DNA of 64,000 nt from Aphidius gifuensis (Eukaryota; Arthropoda; Insecta; Hymenoptera; Braconidae), in NCBI RefSeq assembly GCF_014905175.1, contig NC_057792.1, positions 17,428,963 through 17,492,962 on the forward strand, written 5' to 3'. Shown one piece after another: positions 11,065 to 22,531 of the stretch. Under the pieces are notes generated by a model. That model did no database searches, had not been told where the DNA came from, and saw only the letters and a list, made by a program, of their open reading frames with translations. A program made the translations under genes and the position numbers. Numbering within the stretch: the stretch's first letter is position 1; the number at the start of each line of letters is the position of its first letter.

Positions 11065-14000
11065 ATGATGTATGAACCAATAGAGAACATGTCATCAAAT
11101 AAATATACTGACTGTAACATACTCAAACATGAGAATGTTACAAATGAATTAAATGCAAAATTACGTCGACTATTGAATGATCCAACAAAAAAACAAATTG
11201 ACTTCCAAAGATGTAGATCTTTGTCTGGTACAAATTCATCAGATACTGATGTTGAAAATCAATTGGACATAAATAATCAAGAACATTCAGCAGCATTTTT
11301 ACATTATAAATATGAATATTCATTGTTGCATCATCGTGGTAGTCCAGTTGTAACAACAAAACCACAATCATCATTATTAAGTCCAATAGGAGTTTTCTGG
11401 GACATTGAAAATTGTCGTGTACCAAAAGGTAGATCAGCAGCAGCTGTTGCCCAAGTTATTAGGAATAAATTTTTTAATGGATACAAAGAAGCTGAATTTA
11501 TTGTTGTTTGTGATGTAAATAAAGAAAACAAACAAGTCATTCAAGAGCTGAATGATGCACAGGTAATAAACAATTAATTTAATTTAAATAAATTTTTAAA
11601 AAACCTTATTTGTTAATATGTTTAATTACTTTTGAAAAAGGTCAACTTGATACACGTTCCAGCAACATATAAAAATGCTGCCGATGAAAAATTAAAACAA
11701 TCAATTCGTCGGTTTGCTGATATTCATGGTAGTCCAGCAGCAATAATATTAATTTCAAGTGATGTTAATTTTGCTGCTGATCTTAGTGATCTTAGACATA
11801 GAAAAAAGCTACACGTTATATTATTGCATAATGATTATTCATCAGAAGCTCTTATACTGTGTGCAAATGAACATTACAACTTTATGGAACTTATGGAACC
11901 ACTTCCAGCAAGAACACCAGCCAAGGTATCTTTTTAAATATTTTCATCATTATTAAAATTTGTTAATTTAAATTATTTATAATTAATTTTAGGTTCTTGA
12001 ATGTCATGACCTTTTAATTAGCAATCTTCCAACTCAAAAAGGACTAGGTTTAATAAGAAGACGATTAAAAATTTTATCTGATAATTGTGGTGGACGTGTA
12101 ATTGCTGTCAATGGAAGTACAGCAATTATTAGATTCAGCTCACAAGACTCGGCAGACAGGTATAATGAATATTTTATTTTAAATACTTGGGGATTTTTTT
12201 TTTTATTATTATGGTTTCATTGATTCCTGACTAATCATAATTCACTAATTTCCTCTGGTCATCACCAACACTGACATTTATCAAGAAAATAGAGGGGGGA
12301 GAAATGCACATTTATTTTTCAAGCCAGTAACACTTAGTTTCTTCCAAGCTTTGCAATGCAACGACAACTTTCAATCAAGCAACATCGTGCTCATTATTAA
12401 ATTATATTTTAACATTTTTTTTTTTCTTTTTTAAATTAATTGTGCATTGAATATTAAGTTATTAATTGTTTCATTCTTTTTTTTTTAAATTTTATTGGGC
12501 TTGGGGATTAATCAAAAAATAAATATTTCAACAGGTATTATTAATATCATTTTTTTTTTTTTTGTCATTTTTAGTATTATTAATTGTGTAAAATCGTTAG
12601 TGAATTTAAATAATAAATTTTTGTATATATAATTTAATTTTTTTAGAGCTCATAAACGCATGAATGGTGAAAACGTGTTTGATTCTAAAATAACTGTGAA
12701 GTTTTTAAAAGATAAAGAAAATCGTCGAGCTCAAGGTAACTTAAATTGAAAATTTATCATTATATTTTGTTTGGCTATGTTGTTGTAAAATTTTATGTAC
12801 GCGTAAAAATATTAATAAATTTGTTATTTGTTTAATTTTAAATTCGTAGAAAACTTGAGTTTGGATTTAGCAAGTGAATCTGGAACGGCCACTGCCTCAC
12901 CAATACAAATGTACAGCGTAAATTCGTCATCAGCCGGTGGTGCCAGAAGTCTTCCTAGCACACCATATTGCCACTCATCATCACCAGTTGTTGGTGGATT
13001 TTCTCGAAATTGGCACAGCATTCCTCCACCAGCTGAGTAAGTCTTTTTTGTTTATCTATTTATTATATTTTTTTTCTGTATATATTTTTGATATTTAATA
13101 TAAATAACATTGAAAATTGGTTATCAGATATTTTAAATAGTTACAAAAGAAAAAAAAAAAAAAAAACAAGGGAGATAAAATACTACATTGAAAATCAGTC
13201 GTCAAGGTCATTTTGTAAACATGTAAACATTGAGTCACACCATAGCCAATTTAATTTTATTATTTTATTTACACACATACTACTTGTTTTTTTTTTTTTT
13301 TAAATTCTAAAATGCTGATAAATTTTTCATGTAAATATATTTTGATAAAAATGAATAATAATAATTCACATGACGCTAATCCGAGAAAGAATTCTAGAGT
13401 CGCAAGTTGATTGAAAAAATCCTCGCAGATTCGAATAATGAGACATTTTGATCTTATCTGATGAATTAATATAAAATTTTAAAAATTAAATGATTATGTA
13501 ATAATATTTATTTTATTAATATAAAAATGTATTGTTAATTTTTTTTTTAAGTATGATGCTACCAGCACCAATGTTTGGAGACAGAAATCGTCATTCAAGT
13601 AATGGTGATTTTGGTTATAATCGCCAGTATCCAAATGCATCACGTGGACATTCTCCAAATTATTGGCATGGTTGTGGTGGAACAACATGTGGACCATCTC
13701 ATCATTGGGATGATTCCCACAGAGTTGATAGAACACATCAAGCTCCAACAAAGTGCATAAAAGTACCACAAAATCGAGATAATTCATTGATATCTGGTCA
13801 AACACCTGAAGGAATGAAACGTATACATGGTAGTGGGTTTAATCATTCAAAAGATTTAAATACACCTCGTCTTCCTTACTATGGAATGCCACCAGCTGGT
13901 AATAATTCATACAATGGTGTTAATAATTCACAGCATGGTTGTCTTCAACGTAGAAGTCCATCACCATTTTATGTTAATCATAATTGTGATGGTGGTAATC

Positions 14001-17000
14001 GTTGGAATGGCCAAAATCATTCATGTAATCAACAACAACAACAACCACCACCACCACCACCTTCTTCACGTAATCAAAGAACACCATCACCATTCTTTGA
14101 TACAAAAAAACATCAACAACAACAACGTGTTTCACCATATCAACAAAGTGGATCTGAGAGTGATGAAATTGAACATTTTTTTAATCCAATACAACACAAT
14201 AGTACTATAGCACATTCAAATGGTCCAAGTATTCCAACAGAATTACTTGTCACAAGTTTAGATCAAAGTATTGATCCAAAAAAAATGAAATTTATTTTAG
14301 GATCAATATTTACTGAACATGTTAGAGTTTTAAATATATCAACATTTGTACAATCTGATGGTAATTATGCAGCAAGTGTTAAAGTTCCATCACTTCAAGA
14401 TGCACAATATGCAATATCACAACTACATCGTCGTCGTATTGGTTATAAAAGAATATTGATTGCTTATGCACATACTGGTGGACCAAATCATCAACAAATA
14501 AGATCACAAATTATATTATTATTGCAAGAAGTACCTGGACATAGATTACCATTATTTAAATTTCGTGAAATGTTTGAAAGTCGTTTTTTAACAACTGTCA
14601 GTATATCTGATTTATATAAAATGAAAGATGTTTGTATTATATCTGAGGATCCTACTGGTAGGATTATATCATTAAATCCAGATCATAGAAATACACCATC
14701 ACCATTTCTTGAAAATATTTCAGAGGTAATTATTATCATCATTATTTTTTTATATTAAATAGCATTGAATAATTATGATGACGAATATTAGGCCGAGTCT
14801 GAGATTGTTTATTTTTATTTATTTATTTTATTTGTTTATATTTTGTCCTGTTGAGAGTTGAGCTTAATTGTTCCTTTTGTCGTGGATAAAAATAAATAAA
14901 TAAATAGCTAAATAAATAAATGACAACATTGATTATTGCTAGAAGCGAATTATTATACTGAATTATTTAATTATATAAAATTTACAAATTAACACAAAAT
15001 ACTTAAATTAATTTATAATGTAATATTGTTTTGTTTTTTTGTTTTGTTTTAGAATGAACAAGTTGAACTGCCATATTGTACAGTTCATAATAAGCAACCA
15101 TGGATAAATAAAGGTTGGGCTGAACAAGAAATGATATCATTACCAAATGTAACAATGTCATTACAAGTATTGGAAATTCGTATCCATCAATTGTTGAAAA
15201 GTCACAATGGTAGTTTACCATTACCAAGTATAACAACTTGTTATGAGGCAGTATTTCATCAGCCAATGAATGTTGATGAAAATGGTGTACCATTGGAGCA
15301 TTTAATATCATGTTTATCAAGTGTTGAGCTACGTCAAGGAATAAGTAGTGTTAAATTTATTGTATTGGCAAATAGTCAAATAACAAATGATAATAATAAT
15401 GAGCCAATAATGAGTCCACAATTAATAACTCAACTATCATTTTTCAGTCGTGAACTTGTTGATCTTTTAAAGACAGCACCACATTGTCAATTATTATTTA
15501 ATCGTTTAATACCAGCTTATCATCATCATTTTGGTCGTCAATGTAGAGTTGCTGATTATGGTTTTACAAAATTAATTGATTTACTTGATGCACTAAAACA
15601 AACAGTACAAGTTATGGGTGATGGTAATAAAAGAATAGTTACATTAACACATCGCGCACAGGCACGTCGTTTTACATCTGATCTTCTTCGTATATTAAAA
15701 TCACAAGCAAGTAAACAAATAACACTTAGTGAATTTCCAAGTGCATATGAAAAAGTCATTGGTAAAACATGGAATATTGTTGATTATGGTGTATGTCAAA
15801 TGCATGACATATTAATTGAAGTATCAGAAACAACTGTTGTTGTTACAAATATCAATGATAATGATAAATTATTGGCAATACCAATGAGAGAACAAACACC
15901 AGAAGAAATTGAAAAAACAAAACAATTTTCAGTTCAAGTTATTGAGTTACTTCGTCATGCACCACAGTGTAGCATGTTATTTAATAAATTTGTTCCATCA
16001 TATCATCATCATTTTGGTCATCAGTGTCGTGTATCTGATTATGGTTTTTCAAAATTAATTGAGCTATTTGAGGCAATGCCAGATGTTGTTACTATTGAAG
16101 ATACAAATTGTGGTGAAAAACGTATCAGTCTTACTGAAAAACAAAGTTGGAATGTATTAAAAGATCAAATTGTTAAACTAATATCAAAAACAAATGGCAG
16201 TATTTATGTATCCAAAATACCACAAATGTATTTATATGATTATGGATATATGCTACGTCCAGAACAATTTAATTGTAAATCAATACTTGATGTATTAAAA
16301 AAATTAAATGGTATTATCAATTTAATTGATACACAAGATGGTATTAAAGTTGAATTAACTGATGTATCATATTCAGATCAAATTCGTCTTCAATGTCGTA
16401 GAATATTAATGGAACAACGTGACCATCGTCTTCCTATAAATGTATTTCAACATTTATATAAACAATACTATGGACATAGTTGTAATTTTGATGAAATTAA
16501 AAATAATTTATCTGATACCGTTGAATTTGCATTTGATAAAAATGATGAATTTATCAAGCTAACACCAATTCAACGTTTTGCATATAATATACAAAAAATT
16601 ATTATAAATAATAATGGTAAAATACATCTTGATATGTTAGAAATTACATATAAAAAAGTCATTGGAGAAGAATGTAATTATATGAAATTTGGTTATTCAA
16701 ATTTATCATCATTATTACAATCAATGTCATATATTTTTATAATATCAAGTACACATAATAAAAAACAAGTGGTATATTTAAATAAAAAAATGGCTGATTT
16801 TGGTATTGAATTACCATCAATTATAATGTCACCACATTCTTATCATAGTCCAGGTAATTCAACACATGATGATAATAATAATAATGCATACAACAATAGT
16901 ATGTGGATTAAAAATCAAAATTATTGGGATGTTATTAAATTAGCTGGACAAGTTGGACAACAACAACAACACCAACAACAGCAACAACAAGAGTCATCAT

Positions 17001-17587
17001 CATCTGTACAATCAGGTTTTTATAATAATGATTATTACTCATCTATTTATCACAATGAACATTCAATATCACCAAAAACGGATTCATCACCAGACAGTGA
17101 TGAGTTGGCTAAATTAAAAAATAAAAAATCAGTATGGAATACACCACCACAACGTCCTTATGATGCATATGATACATGTATTGACATACCATCATTTACT
17201 GTACCACAATGGGATGATTTTAATGATGAAACAAATTTATTATCACCAACAAAAAATTTATTACCTGCTGCTGCTAATCCATTGAATCTACCAAATTCAC
17301 CATTTTATAATGATAAATTACAGCATGTTATTGCACCACATCCATCTGAATTACCATTACCTTCACTTGCATTGTCATCAAAACGTGATAAACAAACAAA
17401 CAATGAAGGTATTACTGATTCACGTTCACTTGGTAATTCATTAGAAATACATAGTCCAAATAATTCAGGCTATTATAGTTTATCAGAAAGTGATTCATCA
17501 GCATTATTAAATGTTACACCAAGTAAAAGACAATTGATGGGTAAACGTCGTCTTGCTGCTCAATTTGGTTCACCAATTGATGAATAA
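11065..17587 (+). CDS. MARF1: Meiosis regulator and mRNA stability factor 1 (MARF1/limkain b1)
   Basis: Seven exons: 11065-11562, 11641-11925, 11993-12159, 12647-12735, 12850-13036, 13552-14725 and 15053-17587, predicting 1644 residues, in the range of animal MARF1 (vertebrates about 1740). A NYN/LK-Nuc RNase domain starts near residue 107 (GVFWDIENCRVPKG, acidic metal-binding Asp and Glu) and runs to about 255. RRM1 follows (about 266-345), then a Ser/Pro/His/Gln-rich linker with poly-Q and poly-P, RRM2 (about 650-720) and LOTUS 1 (about 726-790) in exon 6. Seven more LOTUS domains follow in exon 7 (about 837-1380), two of them with the near-duplicate motifs YHHHFGRQCRVADYGF and YHHHFGHQCRVSDYGF. 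The C-terminal 260 residues are low-complexity. MARF1 binds and destabilises mRNAs and is required in the female germline of mouse and fly. Intron 3 contains repeat copy C. Confidence 0.95.
12232..12560 (-). repeat. Shared non-coding block, copy C, in MARF1 intron 3
   Basis: Reverse complement of copy A. Similarity continues into exon 4 on one side (the MARF1 fragment at 5123-5212) and stops on the other side near ttgattcctgactaatc at 12221-12240. This intron is therefore the likely source of copy A, with copy B beside LAMTOR2 a related, older piece. Confidence 0.75.
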
Positions 17588-19519
17588 ATTTAAATATTAT
17601 TATCATCATTATTTAGATTAGAGTAACAGCATATTAAAAACAATCTGGTTATCTTCTTGATGAAGAAAAAAAACATGAAGTCAAAGAAAAATAAGTAAAT
17701 AATTGATTTATATATAATTTTTAATGATGATTGCTTAAACTGGTGGCATTTATTCAAGACTGTGATACAAATTATAATAATAAAAACATCACAATCAAAA
17801 TCATCAATACGTAAAGCTAAGTAATGAAAAAATATTATTGTGAAATTCAAAATAAGGCTGTTTGCACAATTTAGAAATATTAATTGATCATTTAATTTGT
17901 AAATATATATTTAATTTTTATCTATTTTATTTCTTATTTACATGATAATTATGAGCTTATGATGACATTTAGAGATTTAATTTTTTTGTTTTCTAAATCA
18001 TCAATTTTATCTAGTTTGTTAAGTTGCAATCTAAATTCATTATTTTGGCACAATTAATTTATATTAATTTAGATTATTTATTTATTTATTTTTGGAAAAT
18101 ATTAAAAATATATTTCAAAAAAAATCATCAAACATGATGAATAATAATCAATTGATTAAAATAGAAAAAAAAAATATGTACATTTTTAATAATTCATAAT
18201 AGTCAAATGAATAATACCTGAATTTTAATTTAGCGAAAAATAAATAAATAAATATAGGTAGAAATAATTTATGAATAATATTTTTCAGATAACATATCTA
18301 ATTTATAAAATAAATAATACTCAGATAATTTTATTTATTATTGTGATAATGATGTGAGTTATCCAAAAAAAAAAATATTCAAATAATTTGTATAGAGTTT
18401 GCCATTAATTAATTTTTTTAACGAAAAAAAAAGGAAAAAGAAAAGAAAAAAAAAAACAAAAAAATGATATAGTAATATTATTTAATACTTAATTTTATTT
18501 AAAATTTAAAAAAATAATTAATAATGATCAATTAATATATGTGTGCTCAATTACGAAAAATTAAATTAAAACAACAATAATTAAAATTAATTAAATAATA
18601 TTAGGCTTTATTAAATTGAAATTATCTTTGAAAATAAAATAATTTATCAAGATGATAATAGCTGTATAGAAATAATTATCAAGTCAGTAATTATTGTTAT
18701 ATTTTGTTGCCAATTGATAATTTAAAAAATTATTGTTTAATATTAATTTTAACATTGAGTATTATTAAGTTGAGTATTTTGAGTGTTAAGCCTGAAAATT
18801 TCACGTAGCAATTATTATTTATTTAAAATGAAAATAATTGAACATAAAAATATTGTCAATTTTTATATTTATTTATTACAAGTATGTAAGTGATATGTAA
18901 CGAGTGTTTATGTACCTTTAATCACATCTAGTTGATTAGAGATTTTTTTTTTTTTTTTTTTCTGCTTGATAAAACAAATTTTATATGAATTTTTCTCGTT
19001 TGATTTAATCAGTGAATAAACCCAACAACGAATTTATGTAAAAAAAAAAAACAAATAATATTGTCTTGATGACATAGTAAATTTGAAATTAAATATTTAA
19101 TTTCAAGTAATTCATGTTTAAATGTTTTATTGTCATAACGAACAAGTGAAATATTGAAAGAATTAAAACTGCTGATTGTAATGAATATAAAATTTGAAAT
19201 TAAAAAAAAAAAAATAAAATAAAATTTGGATATTTAAATGAGAGCAAATAATAAATGTTGTTATTTTTTCTTTGCACTTTTTAAATAACATTAAAAATAA
19301 ATTATAAATAATTGTAAATGAAGGTGATTTAAAATAATAAGAATTAATTTTTTTTTTTGAACAATTGTAGGAGTATAACATTTTATTAAATCCAAAAATG
19401 ATTTATTTCAGGTTTATCAAAATGCCATTGACAATAATAATTAATATCGTGACAATTATTTGTTCTTGGTTATTATCTACAGTTTTAATATTACGTTTGT
19501 ATACATAATTATAATTAAA
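17588..19519. other. Intergenic, between 3' ends of MARF1 and NDUFB10
   Basis: Convergent genes: MARF1 ends at 17587 and NDUFB10 at 19520. The sequence is very AT-rich with many A or T runs and several potential AATAAA signals. No recognisable gene. Open frames at 17590-17850 and 19163-19381 on the minus strand are low-complexity translations. Confidence 0.6.
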
Positions 19520-20251
19520 TTATGTTTTTACATTTTCTTGATTTTTCATTCCTGTACCAACTGGACCGTGCCTTCTTTCCCAGATCATACGATGTTTTTG
19601 CTTCATAAAAGCATTACGAACATTTGGATAAGCTCCTAAATCACCATCTTTAAAACAAAAATTAAAATTAATTTTTATTATTTAATTTGTTTAAATAATT
19701 AATTCATCTTACGTTTAGCCATGTAACTTGCAGCATTTTGTTCATAAATTTCGTACAAATGATCACAGACATCTCTGTCTTCCCAATTGTAAATTTGACA
19801 ATCTTCATGTCTCTGTCTTAAAATTGACAAAATTTCACTGTCAACTAGCCTGTTAAAAAAAAATACATAAACAATAAATTCTCCAACAATTTATCAACAT
19901 AAAAAATTGGTCAATTATTAAATTGGTTAATTACTTGTCTCTTGTATATTGATTATTAGCTTCAAAATGACAAACTACATCATCAGTGTAACATTCATCA
20001 ATTGTTGGAACACGACGATATTTTCTGTGGTACCATGGATACTGTTGTTGATTTGGTTCAACAATTTTTTCTATTAAAAAAATAATAAATTTTTTGTTAA
20101 TTATAATTATAATAATAAACAAGTATTAAATATCATATTAAAATTAACCTAACAACAATGATTAGATAATACCTCGGAAAAAGATGACAGGTTTTTCAAG
20201 AACACTGTATATTGAGTCAATAAATCTACTAATTGGATCCACTTTTGCCAT
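19520..20251 (-). CDS. NDUFB10: NADH dehydrogenase (complex I) beta subcomplex subunit 10 (PDSW)
   Basis: Four exons: 20251-20173, 20070-19935, 19849-19713 and 19647-19520, in consistent phase, predicting 159 residues. Family hallmarks are the N-terminal pattern DPISRFIDSIYSVLEKPV, the YPWYHRKYRRVPTIDEC block, conserved cysteines (DECYTD, VVCHFE, HEDCQIY, DVCDH) and the closing DLGAYPNVRNAFMKQKHRM. NDUFB10 is an accessory subunit of the distal membrane arm of respiratory complex I, facing the intermembrane space, with disulphide-bonded cysteines. It needs no cleaved presequence, and none is seen. It is divergent from PPME1. Confidence 0.95.
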
Positions 20252-21104
20252 GTTGATAGATCCAACTTGTGCCAATTAGATCTTGAATTTTATTGTTTAT
20301 AATAAACAAATAAATATATGGTTATTGTTGAAAAAAGTGACGACAATATTGGCAGTGATGAAAAAAAAAAAAACAGAGGTGATATATATTTTTTATTTAT
20401 TTTAATTGTTGCGCATGTCTGTATTTGATGATGATGATGATTAGAGAGACTTGGTACTTTTGCCATAGGGGGCCAATGATGTCCCTCTCTCTCTCTCTAT
20501 AAAATCACATCATCTATGCATTAATTGTTTATTTATTTATTTGTTTATTTATTATAAAACTTCAAAATTATATAAATCTTTTTTTTAGTTATCCCAAATT
20601 TTAAATTTATAGTTTTTATACATCTGTTTCTTATTTATTTATTTATTTTAACAAAAATAAATTCTAAAAAATCATGTACAACACCTAGATGAGAACACAG
20701 TTATAAATTTTGTATAGCCAGAACTCTTGTGGTCATTAAAACAAAGTTTATCCAGCTTCCTTTGCCGGTAAATAATCTCAAAATAATAATATATTTTTAA
20801 CCTGAAACTAAAAAAAAAAAAAAAACAAACAGACGCTCATGTCAAAATTAATTATCATATACAGCTTAACATCAAATATATAAATAAATAATAGAAAGAA
20901 CATACTTGTAAAATATCAATGAGATTATTATTGATAATTATTAATAAATAATAAATAATAAATTGATAAAATTGAGTTGTTGTTGTTGTTGATGCTGATC
21001 AGTGTTGGTGTTTGATTGTGTTTATTGACCTGTCAAAACATAACACATTGTTGATATACATTAACCAATTGAGCTAATTGTTGTGAGAAAAAAAAATTAT
21101 AATC
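20252..21104. promoter_or_regulatory. Divergent NDUFB10/PPME1 promoter region
   Basis: The two start codons point away from each other across about 850 bases. The spacer contains a (CT)7 tract at 20485-20498, the kind of sequence bound by GAGA-type factors, and a gttgcgcatgtc word at about 20407-20418 that partly resembles an NRF-1 site. Both assignments rest on motif resemblance only. Confidence 0.4.
20485..20498. repeat. CT dinucleotide tract
   Basis: Seven CT units immediately after a gtcc word, in the divergent promoter region. It could be read as a GAGA-type element or a simple microsatellite. Confidence 0.85.
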
Positions 21105-22357
21105 ATGTCATCATTACAAAAAAATATTCTTAAATCAAAGTTATCACCAGAAGCTCTTAATTTAATATCTGGTAAATCATGTAAAGCCAGAGCATTACAA
21201 AGAAAAAGAGATTATGATCCAGTTCAATGGACTCCATATTTTGATGAATCAAAAGATATTATTATTGGTGATAATACATTTCATTATTATAGTGGTGGTA
21301 ATGATGGTCCAACACTTGTTTTACTTCATGGTGGTGGTTATTCTGGTTTAACTTGGGCTGAATTTACAAAATCCATATCATCAATGATTGTATGTAAAAT
21401 TTTGGCAATTGATTTACGTGGACATGGTGATACACATACAACTGATGATGAAGATTTATCAGCTGAAACATTAGCAAAAGATGTTGCTGAAATAATTAAT
21501 ATTGTTTGTAAAGATAATCCAGTTATTCTAATTGGTCATAGTATGGGTGGTGCTGTTGCTGTAAGAGCATCACCATTATTAAAAAATCTTGTTGGTTTAA
21601 CAATAATTGATGTTGTTGAAGGTACAGCAATGGATGCATTAGCATCAATGCAAAGTTTTTTGAGATCTAGACCATCAAGTTTTTTATCTGTACCACAAGC
21701 TATTGAATGGTGTGTACGTAGTGGACAAATACGTAATTTAATGTCTGCTAAAATATCAGTACCTGGACAAATTAAAAATATACAAAGTAATAAATTGGCA
21801 ACTCATGATATTGAAGATTATATTACAAATGCAACAAATCATGATGATCAAAATTCAAGTCATAGTATTGAACGAGAAGATGTCATTCAAGAGGATACTA
21901 TTTTAGAAGAAGCTGCTAGTGATGATGAAACAAATACAACAACATTACAACCACCTAAAAATTCAGTTGTATTAAATAATAAAAAATATGCTTGGAGAAT
22001 CGATTTAGCTAAAACTGAGCGTCATTGGTCAGGATGGTTTAAAGGTTTATCATCAGCTTTTTTGGATATTCCAGCACCAAAAATGTTACTACTTGCTGGT
22101 GTTGATCGACTTGATCGTGAATTAACTGTTGGGCAAATGCAAGGTAATGCAAATTAATTATTAACAGTATCAAAACAATTTTAAAGCATTAATTTTTTAC
22201 AACAGGTAAATTTCAAATGCAAGTTTTACCAGCATGTGGACATGCTGTACATGAAGATGTACCTGATAAAGTTGCTGAAGCAATTGCAACATTTGTCGTC
22301 AGAAATAAATTTGCAGAACCTGCATCTGATTTTGAAAGAACATTTCCAGTATGCTAA
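21105..22357 (+). CDS. PPME1: Protein phosphatase methylesterase 1
   Basis: Two exons, 21105-22143 and 22206-22357, predicting 396 residues (human 386). Alpha/beta-hydrolase fold. It has the oxyanion-region motif LLHGGGYSGLTWAEF (about residue 73), the IDLRGHGDTHT loop, the nucleophile elbow GHSMGGAVA with the catalytic Ser (about residue 147), and a C-terminal CGHAVHED carrying the catalytic His, encoded by the second exon. PPME1 removes the methyl ester from the C-terminal leucine of the PP2A catalytic subunit, and also binds and inactivates PP2A. An acidic, Asn/Thr-rich insertion (about residues 240-285) corresponds to the variable loop of the family. The start is the first ATG after an upstream stop-rich leader. 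Confidence 0.95.
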
Positions 22358-22531
22358 TCAAAACAAAGCCAATTTTTTCGATAATAAATAAAATAAATTT
22401 TCAAATATAATAATAACACGGTAAGTTTATTTTATTTGCATACAAAAAATTCATTGATATTTTAAATTACAATTAAATTAAAAAATATTTATAAATAATT
22501 AAAAAATAATTTACCACTAATTTTATATTTT

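Noticed and set aside
13881..14210. 109-codon His/Asn-rich frame
   Set aside because: Shifted frame of the CAN-repeat part of MARF1 exon 6.
15003..15759. Minus-strand frames of 105 and 67 codons
   Set aside because: Antisense of the LOTUS-coding exon of MARF1.
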